Source: Roseiarcus sp963758335
Lineage (GTDB): Bacteria > Pseudomonadota > Alphaproteobacteria > Rhizobiales > Beijerinckiaceae
DNA: 64,000 nucleotides
Assembly: GCA_963758335.1 (NCBI GenBank)
Contig: CAVWVF010000004.1
Coordinates: 310,001-374,000, forward strand
Reading direction: 5' to 3'
Each line of letters opens with the position of its first letter. Positions within the stretch are counted from its first letter, which is position 1. A program made the translations under genes and the position numbers. The notes under the pieces were generated by a model, which was not told the DNA's origin, searched no databases, and saw nothing but the letters and a program-made list of their open reading frames with translations. Of the stretch, positions 29,088-39,869 are shown in pieces.

Positions 29088-29599
29088 CTCGTCCTTGCCT
29101 TCCTTATGGCCGGAGACGCTACAAGCAGCAGGGCCCCTTTGCTCCACGGACATTACTCCGCTTCGCCGCTACTACGGACCCGACCGCCACCCTCTCGCCT
29201 TCGATCGACTTCCCGGTTGCGCCGGTTATACGATCTACCCTGCTCCGGCGATTTCGCGCCGGGGCGAGGAAGGCTTCTCCAGTTGCTCGGCATGTTCTTG
29301 CCACCGTGCTGTCGCTTCCACCCCGCCGAAGTGAAGGAGCCGCTTCAGTCAGATTTCGGCTCCCCATGCTGCCTTCGCCCTCCAGATGTGGGCTCGGCCT
29401 TCGGGGCTACGCACTTTCGAGGCCACATTCGCGTTTACTTTCATTACGGCCCGGCGGCTCGTCGTCTTCCCGAGGGAGACGTTGTCGATAGGCTTCAGAG
29501 TTTTGGTTTCCCGCCACCCTGCTATCCAAACTACGGGGCTCCTGACTTTTGCCCCGGCAGGTCTGTCTCCTGCTGAACATGCCAGCCTTCGCTGGACAC

Positions 29600-29633
29600 A
29601 CACCCGGACGTGCAGCTTTCCCGCATCCGGTTC
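29600..29633 (-). ncRNA. Group II intron domain V (upstream intron, copy 2)
   Basis: Identical to the hairpin at 11294-11327. The 34-nt element begins GAACCGGAUGC, with GGGAAAGC loop and GCACGUCCGG closing strand. Sequence just upstream on the minus strand (GACGGCGTCCTCTACGCC and beyond) also survives as a stray fragment near 62.7 kb. Confidence 0.7.
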
Positions 29634-30306
29634 TTCACGGAAGAGTTTCGCTCGCGTTGGCGTAGAGGACGCCGTCCGTGACTCGCCTGTCGAGAAGCGC
29701 ACGGAGGTGATGATGTCCCCGCCGTCGTCCTCGCCAGTTCGGCTATCCGTTGTCGTTTCGTGGACAGGTTCGCGGAGCCCAAGGTCTCCTCCCGTGTTTC
29801 CCGGCAACGGCTCTCATCCCGTGGCGCCCCCCTTCCCTCGCGCGGGTCCCGGTGAGCCCAGTTCCCCGCGGTCAGCGGTACTATGAAGGCGCTACGACTT
29901 CCCGCCTGCGCGTCCCCGGTCGCTTATCTGTTTCGCTTCCGGGGTCCGCGCGATCCTCCGCTTTTCGTGCTCGCCTTGGCGGCGCTCCCGGATGGTTGGA
30001 GGACCCAGCCGGGCCAGGGCATTTGGTCAGCCGGCCGCCCATTTGCCGGCACACTCTCACTCGGACGCAGGCGGGATCTCACAGGTTCCCAGGCGATCCG
30101 TCCCATGCCTTTGCCCCGGTCCAAGACCCCGGCCGGACCGACGATCCTCACCCTGACGGTGTCGTCGATGCTGCCCCCGCTCAACCCACAGCGAAGGCTC
30201 CAGCGATCAAAATTTCGAGGCTACTCACGCGGCTTCAGCACCTGCTGCCTACGCTTCACGACGGGCGTCGCCTCACGCCATGCAAGGCTCGCTTCCGGCT
30301 GGTTGG

Positions 30307-30406
30307 CTGACCTTTGCCGGGAGGGAGTTGAACCCTCTGGATCGCGATGAAAGGTTTCAGAACTTCATGTTCATTCTCCTCTCCTGAGCTTTCCCTGTCG
30401 CAAGGG
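30307..30406 (+). mobile_element. IS110-family element, 100-bp terminal remnant
   Basis: These 100 bp are identical to 63123-63222, next to the truncated IS110 transposase. The remnant joins directly to the interrupted gene at 30407, so an IS110 insertion appears to be the original event that split that gene. Most of that IS was then lost. The strand given is the orientation of the match; the related transposase at 63 kb reads on the minus strand. Confidence 0.7.
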
Positions 30407-30605
30407 CTATGTGCCCGAACGTGTTTGACAACCGGGTATACAAACCCTTGTGAAACTTCGATCGCGGAAAGTCCTGGGCTAAGAACGTCAAGAGCGCGTT
30501 CGCGAATTTGGCCTTCTGTTCGGCCGTATCCCACTGGGTCGGGACGAAATCGGCGGCGACGAAGGCAGGCGTGGTCAGGGCGCGCGTGAGCGCTGCGGAG
30601 AGCAT
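30407..30605 (-). pseudogene. N-terminal part of a split plasmid protein
   Basis: Starts MLSAALTRALTTPAFVAADF, then WDTAEQKAKFANALLTFLAQ, FPRSKFHKGLYTRLSNTFGH and IA, at which point the IS110 remnant begins (30406). The C-terminal half is at 27244-27588. It lies 34 bp downstream of the methylase/helicase gene on the same strand and was probably co-transcribed with it. Function unknown. Confidence 0.7.
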
Positions 30606-30638
30606 GGCGATTTCCTTTGGGATTGATGGAGGAAGGAA

Positions 30639-33600
30639 TCAGGCCGCTTCGGCGGCCGGATCGGAGTCGGCCTCCGCGGTCGTGGCCGCGAGCGACGCGT
30701 TGATCGCGGCGAGCTCGGCGAGCTTCTCGTCGAGCTCGTTCTGACAGGCGAAGGGAACGCCGAGGCGCGACTGGAGCGAGGGCAGCCAGGTCTCGGCCTG
30801 TGCGATGATCCCTTTGTTCTCGCTGAGGTTCGCTTCAAAGCGGGTCAGCGCATACTCGAGCCGGGAGACGAGCCCGAGCGGAGTCAGGTCGGTCTCGCAC
30901 TTGACGGCTTCGTCGCGTCCCGTGCGCGCGATCAGAAGCGCCGGCCAGCCGAACATGTCCCGGCCGAGGCGGAGATCGAACCCGCCGACGGCGCCGATCC
31001 TTCGCGGCCTGAACGGCTTCTCGGTCTCGGCCTTGCGGACGTGCATGAGGAGCAACGCGCCGGCGTCCTTCCTTTCCCGGAAAGCCTTGCCGTCGACCGT
31101 CATCTCGAACGCGTCGCCGCGGGTCGGCTTGCGCTTCGCGATGTCGGACTCGATCTGAGAGATGCGGATGCGCGCCTCGTCCGCGTCGCGGCCAAGGCGG
31201 TCGATCTTGCGGCGGATCGCGATCTGCTCGTCGAAATGATTGTCCCGCTGGCGCTCGAGGCGGGCGATCTCGGCCTCGAGGCCCGCCTTCTGGATGAGGC
31301 GCTGGTCGCCGGACGCGATCGCCTTGGCGAGACCGAACTGATTGGCTTGCACTCCGACGTCTTCGATCCGCCGGATCGACGGATCGCCCGACATGGCCAT
31401 GTCGATGAAGCGCGCCTTGCGCTCGAGCGTCTGCCAGCCGGTGGCGTCGACGCTTCCCTTGGTCGCATAGGCGAAGAGCTCGATCTCGTCATTCTGGTTG
31501 CCCTGGCGCTCGATCCGGCCTTCGCGCTGGGCGACCTGGGACGGGAGCCAGGGCACGTCGAGATGGTGGAGCGCGACGAGCCGTCGGTGGGCGTTGACGC
31601 CGGTTCCCATGGTCTCGGACGAGCCGATCAGGATGCGCTTCTTGCCGGCGTTCATGTCGTTGAAGAGGCGCTGCTTGGCGGCGGAGCGCTTGAAGTCCTG
31701 CATGAAGGCGATCTCGGACGCGGGCACGCCGAGAGCGATCAGCCTCTCCCTGGCCCAAAGGTAGGCGGAAAAGCCGCGAGCCTCCGCGACGGAAGGCGTT
31801 CCGAAGTCGGAGAAAACCATTTGCGTCGCGCCGGGGATCGGGTCCGGCGTGCCGTCCGGGCGGAGGTAGCGGCGATCGGACGTCTCTCGCCAGATTTCGA
31901 AGACCTTGGCGATCATCGTATTCAGTTTGTTCTCGGACTCGTCCGGATGGTCGGGGTTGACGAGGCGTAGGTCGATCGCGGCGTGGCGCCCGTCGGTGAT
32001 GACCGAAAGCAGGATATCGTCCCCCTTCTGGGGTTTGCGCTGGCGCTGTTCGATCGCCTTGATGCGTTGAGCCAGAACCCTCTGGTAGGCCTTGAAGGCG
32101 GGGCTCGCGGGAACCGCGATGACCTGGCGCTGTCCGCCGGCGATCCTCGGGAGCCTCAGATTCTGTCGAAGCTCCGACTGCAGAACGACGTCGGCGAAGT
32201 CCCGGAACATCGCAATGAGCTCAGGGATGTTGACGAACTGGGCGAACCGGGTGACCGGTTTGTAGAGGCCCGAGGGCTGCAATTCGAGGTCCGTGGTCGT
32301 CTCGCCGAAGGCGGCGGCCCAGGCGTCGAATTCCTGAATGCCGCGCTCGGCGAGCATTTCGGGCTGGAAGAACCGCTGGATCGTGAACATCTCGCCGAGC
32401 GTGTTGGTAATCGGCGTGCCGGAGGCGGCGATCAGCGCCCGCGCGGGAGCACGCTTCGAGCCGAGGAATCGCGCTTTCACATAGAGGTCCCAGGCGCGTT
32501 GCGACCCGTCCGGATCGACGCCTTTGAGCGTGCTCTGATTGGTGGTGAAGGTGAGCTTGCGGAACTCCTGCATCTCGTCGACGATGACCTGGTCGACGCC
32601 GATCTCGGCGATCGTCAGCAGATCGTCTTTACGGGCTTTCAGCGCCTCGAGCCTCGCCTCCATGCCTTCCTTCATCCGCTCGATGCGCTTTCGTGAAACG
32701 CGATCCTCTGCGTCGACCCGATTGAGAAGGTCGACGTAGGAGCCGATCACGTCCGAGATGAGGGCCCTTTCGAAGTCGGCGGGCGCGGGGATGAACTTGA
32801 ACGCCGAATGGGTGATGATGATGCAGTCCCAATTCGCCGTCGCGGCTCGGGCAAGGAAGCGCTGACGCTTGTCCTTCACGAAATTGGTCTCGTCGGCGAC
32901 GAGGATATTGACGGTCGGGTAGAGCTGCAGGAACTCCCGCGCCGCCTGCGCGAGGCAGTGCCCAGGCACGGTCATCATCGGCTTCGTGATGAGGCCGAGC
33001 CTTTTCTGCTCCATGACCGAGGCGGCGAGGGTGAAGGTTTTCCCGGCCCCAACGGCGTGAGCGACATAGGTCGAGCCGGCGGAGAGGATGCGCCAGATGG
33101 CGCGCTTCTGGTGCTCGTAGAATCTGATGACGCTCGAGGCGCCGGGGATCGTCAGGTGCGATCCGTCGAAGCGCCGCGGCACAAGGTTGTTGAACCGCTC
33201 GTTGTAGATCTTCGCTAGGCGATCGGCTCTCCCGGCGTCGGTCCAGATCCAGGTCTCGAAGGCCTGCTTGATCTTCGCGAGCTTGTCCTTCGCCGCCTCG
33301 GTGTCGGCCGCGTTGAGGACGCGCTTCTCGACGCCGTCCTCAATGAAGGTGTCATAGATCTGCGGCAACGTAGAATTGAGCGCGTCCGAGACGAGCTCTC
33401 CGGCATGCCGGCGGAGCGTGCCCCAGTCCGTGGTCGAGGCGGGGGTTCTGAGGAAAGCGTTGACCTCGACGGTCCATGAGGCGATCTCGACCGTGTGATA
33501 GACGCGCGTCGCAACGCCGAGGATCTCTTCGCAGAATCCGGCGACGACGTCGGCCGGAATCCAGGGCGCGCCGAGCCGGGCCGTGATCTCCGAGGGTTTC

Positions 33601-35704
33601 AGGTCCTCAGGCGAAGCTTCCTTGAGCGCCTCGACGTTGCGCTCAAATCGCAGATCCTCGAACGCGGCGTCGATGGCGATCTCGAGCTTCTTGCGGACCG
33701 GGCCGGAGAGATAGGCGTCGGCGGTCCTCCAGACCTCGAGGCCGGCGCGCCACGCCCGCGGGTCGAGAAACATGCGGTTCCTGAGCTCCGCGATCGCCGC
33801 CTCGCGTGGGACGCCGAGAAGCTCGGCGACGCGGTCGAGATCGACGACCCCGGTCTCGTGCAGCGCGACCGCGAGCGCATCGGCGGCGCTCGTGACCTCC
33901 GGCGTGATGGGCGGATGGAGCACCCGCTCGGTAAAGATCGGGCCCTGCTTCGCGACGCCGGTCTCGGCGTCGTAGTCCTCGATCGAGGCGACGAGCCAGA
34001 CGTCAGGATCGTCAAGGAAGGGCTGAAGGTTCGGGCGGCGGACGGTCTCGCGGACCGCCCCGTCTGGTCCGGCGGTCTCGCTGATCGTCGTAAGGTTGAT
34101 CGGCCCGAACTCCCGCTTGAAATGCGCATAAGCCGCGCGCAGCCGGACCTGCGCCCCGCCCCAGGGAAGATCGGCTTCTCGAGCGCGCAGAACCTCGCGA
34201 ACGGCGTCGCGAATCTGAACGAGGCCGCGGATGATGCGCGCATGCCTCGCCGGTATGCCGTCCGAGCCCTTGCCGTTGCGGATCGGAACGGCGACGGGCA
34301 AGCCGTCGATAATCTGGGCCAGCCTGTCCTTGACGACGAGGTAGCTGCCCTCCTTGATGGTCGCGCCTTCGGCCGCGGTGCCGACGCGGATGGTCTCGTC
34401 GATGAGCGTCTCGCGCACGCGCGGACCTCGAGCGCTTATGGCCCGACCTACACCTGTCTGCCTGTCCGCTCCGAACACGACTCCCTGTTTCAGGACCTGC
34501 TCGCCGCGCTTCATAAACTTCCCGCCGACGTCTATGCGGCTCCAGCCCCGGCGAAGCCCGAGCGACCCGAGGACCATGTCCGGGCGGTCGACGAAATAAC
34601 GATTGATCGAGATCGCTTCCTCCCCGTCTTGCGCGGCCATGACTTCGGCGAGGTCGATCCAGTCGGCGGGCTTCGAGGGCTCATCCGGTCCGCGCTTCTG
34701 GAAGAACAGGATGTCCACGACGACGTCGGTTCCGGCCGCCGCGCGCATGGCGCCTTCGGGCAGGCGGACCGCGCCGACGAGATCGGCGATGGACGCGAGA
34801 AACATGCGGGCCGTCGGATCAGCCTTGTCCAGGGTCCAGCGGCTCGTGACGAAGGCGGCGAGCCCGCCCGGCCGCAGCCGCTCGATCGACCGCGAAATGA
34901 AATAATCGTGGAGCGACAGGCTGAGCCGGCCGGCTGGATCGTCGGCGCGGACGGTGCGGGTGCTGAACGGCGGGTTGCCGACAACGAGGTCGTAAGTCTC
35001 GGCGATGCGCGCCTTGGTGAAGTCCTCGGGACGGATGCGCGCGTTCGGATGGAGGAGCTTCGCGATCCGAGCCGTGACCGGGTCCATTTCGACGCCGGTC
35101 AGCGTCGTCTTGGTCTCGAGCGCTTCCGGCATGAGGGCGAAAAAGAGGCCGGTCCCGCACCCGGGCTCGAGGACGCGACCGCCGGAGAAGCCCATACGCC
35201 GCAGGGCGCGCCAGATGGCGCGGACCACGAATTCCGGAGTGAAATGCGCATATTGGGTGACGCGGGCGAGGCTCGCGAGCTCGGCCGGCGAGACCAGCTG
35301 CTCGAGGTCTTCCCCGAGGGTTTCCCAGCCCTTCGGGAACGCCTCGTCCGGCGATCGGCGGAAGAGGTTGTTGGCGAGGTCGCCCGCGCCGAAGGACGTG
35401 AAGAGGGCGAGGCGTTCCTGTTCTTCCGGAGCAGCGTTCCGCGCCTCCTCCTCGATCTCAAGCATCAATCGGATGGCGGCGATGTTGTCCGCCGCGCGCG
35501 TCTTCCAGTCGGGGGCGAGGCGGCGAGCGCTCGCCAAACGGAAGTTGCGCGCCGGAACAACAACCGGAGCGGGGGTGTCGTCCTCAGCCTCGATGATAGA
35601 GTTGTCGATCGATTGGCCGACAGAGAGGCCGGAATAGAGATTGAGCCGGTCAGGGCGGTCGTGTCGAAGAGCGGCAGGCTCAGCTGGTCGTGAGTCGTCT
35701 TCAT
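30639..35704 (-). CDS. N6-DNA methylase / SNF2-like helicase fusion
   Basis: Giant plasmid protein of about 1,690 residues. An N-terminal adenine methyltransferase has the SAM motif VLEPGCGTGLFFALMPEAL near residue 200 and the catalytic NPPF near 267. A central superfamily 2 helicase has Walker A HAVGAGKTFT near 905 and motif II VDEMQEFRKL near 1065. The C-terminal helicase half has GTGVNAHRRL and QREGRIERQGNQ (motif VI) near 1420, followed by a coiled coil. Related plasmid proteins are annotated as strawberry-notch-like or methylase/helicase and probably protect or remodel incoming plasmid DNA. The likely start MKTTHDQLSLPLFDTTA (35704) is out of frame with the body; one indel near 35650 is inferred. 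A longer in-frame start exists at 35774. Confidence 0.88.
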
Positions 35705-35818
35705 TATGTTGGGAACCTTTCAGGCGCGCGCGATCGGCCGGTCGGCGTGTGGGCGCCGCCGGGATCGGGCTCATGGGAATTGAGGGGAGGGGCGGCCGCG
35801 CCGGGGCGCGCCGGAGCG

Positions 35819-36769
35819 TCAGGCGGCTAAGGCTTCAGTCGGAGCCTCCGACGGCTGCTCATCGTCCGCCGTGTCGGGATTGTCGTCGCCGGCGGCATGC
35901 GCCGGATGGTGGGAGAGGATCCACTCGGCGATCCGATTGGCGTCGGCCGCGGCGCGAAAGATCTCGCGCTTGTCGTCCCTGAGGACCTTGACCCAGGACT
36001 GAATGTAGCTCGTGTGATTGGGAACGTCTGAGGGGAGCCCCAGCGCGCTGCCAACGAACAGGCTCGCGAGTTCGGCTCGGAGTTCTTCCCGCGCGTAAGC
36101 CGTGTCGCCGAAACGTCCGGCAAGATCGCGGTTGAGGCGGTGCGGCGCGCCGCTCGCGTGGGCGAGCTCGTGCAGAATGGTCGCGGCCCAATCGGGCGGG
36201 CTTGCGAAGGCTTGGTCCGGCGGCATTTGCACGTGATCGGTCGACGGGGCGTAGTAGGCCCGGTCGCCGCCGATTGCGACGCGGACGCCGCTGGCTTTCA
36301 CGATCAGATCGGCGTCGGCGATGCGCTCAGCGACCGGCTTCGGGGCCCGGGGCTCGCCAAGCTCAGGGATTCCGTCGAGCTGCGAAGCGTGGAAGACGAC
36401 ATAGGCGCGCAGCAGCGGGATGGTTCGCCTGTCCTCGTCGTCGCTCCGGATTTCGAGCTTCTTGTAGAAGAAGACGATCGCGCCCTTCTCGCCTTTGCGG
36501 ACCTGCCAGCCGCGCGCGGCCGCCTGCCTGTAGCTCATCCAGCGCGGATCGCCGCCGAATGCCCGCGGCGACATCGCGAGCGCAAGCGCGTTGACGCCGC
36601 GATAGGTTCGCCCGGTAACGGGGTTCATCGGGCTCGTGTTGGCGGAGCATTTCCTCGGGTCCCAGGGCCTCCTCCAGGGAAGCACCCCGTCCTCGAGCTT
36701 CGCGATGATAGCGTTGGTGAGTTCTTCGTAGTGGTCGCGCCGAGCGACGTCGTACCTCTGTTTCTTCAT
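35819..36769 (-). CDS. ardC: ArdC-like antirestriction zinc metalloprotein
   Basis: A 316-residue protein. The N-terminal ssDNA-binding ArdC domain reads YEELTNAIIAKLEDGVLPWR, PWDPRKCSANTSPMNPVTGR, YRGVNALALAMSPRAFGGD, and MSYRQAAARGWQVRKGEKGA followed by IVFFYKKLE. The C-terminal metallopeptidase domain reads DWAATILHELAHASGAPHRL, with the HELAH zinc site, then YAREELRAELASLFVGSALG supplying the third ligand Glu. The C-terminus is an acidic tail. ArdC proteins are carried into or expressed in the recipient during conjugation and counter restriction. Start ATG 36769 has AAAGGA upstream. It lies immediately upstream of the methylase/helicase gene. Confidence 0.92.
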   Translation of the reverse strand: MKKQRYDVARRDHYEELTNAIIAKLEDGVLPWRRPWDPRKCSANTSPMNPVTGRTYRGVNALALAMSPRAFGGDPRWMSYRQAAARGWQVRKGEKGAIVFFYKKLEIRSDDEDRRTIPLLRAYVVFHASQLDGIPELGEPRAPKPVAERIADADLIVKASGVRVAIGGDRAYYAPSTDHVQMPPDQAFASPPDWAATILHELAHASGAPHRLNRDLAGRFGDTAYAREELRAELASLFVGSALGLPSDVPNHTSYIQSWVKVLRDDKREIFRAAADANRIAEWILSHHPAHAAGDDNPDTADDEQPSEAPTEALAA

Positions 36770-36953
36770 TGGGCTGTCCTTTCTCCATATCTGGACCTTG
36801 AACAGCCCCTCGCGCGTCGCATCCCGGAGGCCGCTGCAAGGGCGCGAAGCGAGGACGACGAGACCAGCGAAGCGGCTCAGTCGTCCGCACCCTTGCGGGG
36901 GGCGACGGCGATGCGATAGCGGTCTCTTCTTTTCTCTTCTCCTTCGTCTCTTC

Positions 36954-37705
36954 TCAGGAAGAGCCGTTCGTGCTTCCGCAGGCGTCGCACCTGAGGCACG
37001 CGCCGTTGCGAACAAACGTGAAGTTCCCGCAGTCAGGGCACGAGTAGCCGGCGAGCCCTTCTGGCGCGCCTCGGCGCGCCTGTCGGCGATTGCGAATTCG
37101 GCGGAAGCCGGTTGAGACTCGAACGTCGTGGGCTCCCGGGAAGCTGGGACTAAACCCATGATGGCGCCGCGAGATCGGGCAAATCCTCGGGAGCTCGAGG
37201 CCGCGTGAGGCGAAGCGGGGTCCGTGGGACGAAGCTGCTGCTCAGCGGCGCCGGCCGGCGGAACGTGCGCGAGGTCATCACGGCCAAGGTAGGAGACCGC
37301 GAGCTCGCGGAAGACATAGTCGAGGATCGAGGTGGCATTCCTGATCGCGTCGTTGCCTTGAACGAGGCCCGCCGGCTCGAAGCGCGTGAAGGTGAACGCG
37401 TCGACGTATTCCTCGAGCGGCACGCCATATCGCAGGCCGACCGAGATCGCGATTGCGAAATTGTTCATCAGACTCCGGAAGGCAGCGCCCTCCTTGTGCA
37501 TGTCGATGAAAATCTCGCCGAGCCGGCCATCCGCATACTCGCCGGTCCTGAGATAGATCTTGTGGCCGCCGACGCGAGCCTTCTGGGTGTACCCCTTTCG
37601 TCGAGCGGGAAGAGATTCGCGCACGACGAGACGCGCGAAGCGCACGACGGCAGGTTCGTCGGCGAGAACGGCGTCCGTCTCGCGAGGCTGTTCGATCGCT
37701 TCCAT
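36954..37705 (-). pseudogene. nrdJ: C-terminal domain of B12-dependent ribonucleotide reductase, stand-alone
   Basis: The read is colinear with the last quarter of class II ribonucleotide reductase: RKGYTQKARVGGHKIYLRTG, GRLGEIFIDMHKEGAAFRSL, MNNFAIAISVGLRYGVPLEE, AFTFTRFEPAGLVQGND and FRELAVSYLGRDDLAHV. Then, after a one-base loss near 37066 in a G run (ARQKG to LAGYS), it ends CPDCGNFTFVRNGACLRCDA and CGSTNGSS with the four-Cys zinc/thiol site. The catalytic barrel is absent, so this is a separate C-terminal (NrdJb-like) protein. It starts at ATG 37705 and lies between uvrD-like and ardC genes. On plasmids such pieces may supplement a chromosomal NrdJ or act independently. Confidence 0.82.
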
Positions 37706-37742
37706 TGTCGTCTCCTTCGTGATCCGTATTGGCCGCATCGGC

Positions 37743-39790
37743 TCAGAAGCTGCGCAGGCCAGCGCCGAGCGCGCGTAGGGCCGCGGCCTTTTCGTGCGAG
37801 AGATGCGGGCGCAGAGCGCGATTGCCGGAGCTCTTGACGTGCGCCTTCGCCTCATCCGGGATGTCGGCGATGAACGGCGAAGGCTCCCCGGGGCCTCGCC
37901 GATATTGGGCCCACGAGATCGTGACGCGCCGCTTGCCGCGCGTCAGCGCAACATACGCGAGCCTTCGCTCTTCGTCCGGGTCGCCGTAGGCGGAGGGGAT
38001 GACGCCGTCCTCGAACGCCGGCAGGAACACATGCTCGAATTCCAGCCCCTTGGCGCGGTGCATGGACATGAGCCGCACGGCCGAGGACTTGCCTTCGCCG
38101 TCACGGCTCGTCGCCAGCACCGCGTGATCGAGGAGCTCGCGGGCGGAATGGAAGCTCGAAGCGAGCGAGATCAGCTCCTCGAGATTATCAAGCCGGCCCG
38201 CGGCGCCGTCGGCCTTGCTCTCGCGGAGCCACCGGCGATAGCCGCAGGCGTCCAGGAGCAGGGAGAGCTGATCCGCAAGCGAGTGGGCGGGATCCCAGCC
38301 GATGCAACGGACCTGGTCGGCCAACGTCAGTCCCTCGTCTCGGGCGTTCGGAGGAAGGGGTGCGGTTTCGAGAGCGGCGAGAAGCGAGACGTTGCGGAAC
38401 GACGCCTCCTCCTCGACGATCGCGAGCGCCTTCGGGCCGAAGCCGCGCCGCGGCTCGTTGATCACGCGCCGGAAGGTCTCGTCCGACTGCCGATCGTCGG
38501 GGAAGGCCGAGAGACGAAGGTAGGCGAGCGCGATCTTGATCTCGGCGCGGGCGTAGAAGCCGACGTCGCCGACGATCTCGTAAGGGATCCTGGCGCGCAT
38601 CAGCGCCTCTTCGAAGGCCCGCGAGAGGGCGTTCGTGCGATAGAGGACCGCCATGTCGGACCAGGCGGCGCCTTCGGCGCGGCGAGCGTGAAGCGCACCC
38701 GCGAGGCCCGAGGCCTCGCCCTCGGCGTCCCGAAAGGCTGCAATCGCGATCGGATGGCCGACGCCGAGGCTCGTGAAGAGGGTCTTGCCGAGGCGGTTCC
38801 TGTCGCCGGCGATCACGGCGTTGCGGCGGCGAGGATGTGCCCGGTCGAGCGGATGTTCTCTTCGAGCCGCACCTCCGCCGCGTCCGGGAAGTCCCGAGTG
38901 AATCTTCGGATCGGCGATACGTCGGCCCCGCGCCAGCCGATCGACTGATCGTCGTCGCCGACGACAAAGATGCGCCGGCAGAGGCTCGCCATAGCTTTGA
39001 GCCAATTGTATTGCGCGGGGTTGACGTCCTGGTACTCGTCGGCAAGGACCGCGTCGAACCGTCCCGCCCATTGGCGGCGGTTGCCGTCGTCTTTCAGCAT
39101 CGCGACGGTCGGCCAGAGCAGAAGGTCGCCGAAATCGGCGGCGTTCGCCTCGATCAGACGCTGCTGATAGAGAGCATAGACCCTGGCGGCGTTGCGAAAG
39201 ACCTGCCCTTCGATCGGGTCGTCGCGGCGCGAGGCCGCCCCAAACGCGGTCTCGATCTGCGCGGTAGCGGCTTCCGGCGTCATGAGCCGGTCCTTGAAGG
39301 ACGAGATCCTGTTGCTGATCGCCTTGACGGGGTCGCGGCTGCCGCCGACGTCCTCGTCGCTCGCGAGGTTCAGCGCTTTCATGACGTGCTTGATCATCCG
39401 GCGGCTGTCATCGGCGTCGAGGATATCGAAGCCGGGACGAAGACCTGCGACTTCGGAGGCGGCGCGAAGCTGTCGCGCGCCGAGCCCGTGAAACGTCCCG
39501 AGCCAGTGCGGCGCCGCCTCATCGCCGAGGGCGGCGCGGATGCGGTCGGCCATATCGCGCGCGGCCTTGTTGGTGAAGGTGACGACGAGGAGGCGCGAGG
39601 CCGCAAGCTTCTCGACCTCGATCTTGTGGACCACCGAGGCCGTAAGCGTCGACGTCTTGCCTGTCCCGGCGCCCGCGAGAACCAAGGCTGAGCCCGGACG
39701 CATTGCCGCCTCTCGCTGCGCCGGCGTCAGACGGCCGGCGAGAGCTTCCCAGGCGTCCCGGACGATCTCAGTCGACGAGTTGGCCATCAT
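37743..39790 (-). pseudogene. UvrD/Rep-like superfamily 1 helicase, one frameshift
   Basis: Once repaired it is a complete 3'-5' DNA helicase of about 680 residues. The first frame (from ATG 39790) has LTPAQREAAMRPGSALVLAG with Walker A AGAGTGKTSTL, VVTFTNKAARDMADRIRAAL (Ia), WLGTFHGLGARQLR, DFGDLLLWP, VLADEYQDVNPAQYNWLKAM (motif II) and VVGDDDQSIGWRGADVSPI (III). It stops after ILAAATP at 38820, where one base is missing. The next frame continues NAVIAGDRNRLGKTLFTSLG, MAVLYRTNALSRAFEEALMR (IV), LMSMHRAKGLEFEHVFLPAF (V) and ERRLAYVALTRGKRRV (VI). Probably a plasmid replication or transfer helper. Confidence 0.86.
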
Positions 39791-39869
39791 GGCCTCCCAC
39801 TCCGACCAGTCGACCAGTCGTCCGAACCATCGGTCACATCGGGCAAATATTCGAAGGGGTCGGACATAA

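Larger units (their letters stand above)
27600..30135 (-). mobile_element. Group II intron array, copy 2 (with full reverse transcriptase)
   Basis: Minus-strand element with two domain V hairpins: one at 29600-29633, upstream of the reverse transcriptase, and one at 27718-27751, about 33 nt after its stop. The 28375-30135 part repeats at 10069-11829. The arrangement suggests an ORF-less intron followed directly by, or interrupted by, a second intron carrying the enzyme. The exact 5' and 3' splice ends were not identified; 27600 and 30135 are estimates. A third, 98-bp fragment lies at 62659-62756. Confidence 0.75.

Noticed and set aside
33495..35693. 732-residue open frame on the plus strand
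   Set aside because: It lies wholly antisense to the methylase/helicase gene, is Arg/Glu/Asp-rich in the manner of GC-driven antisense frames, and has no domains.
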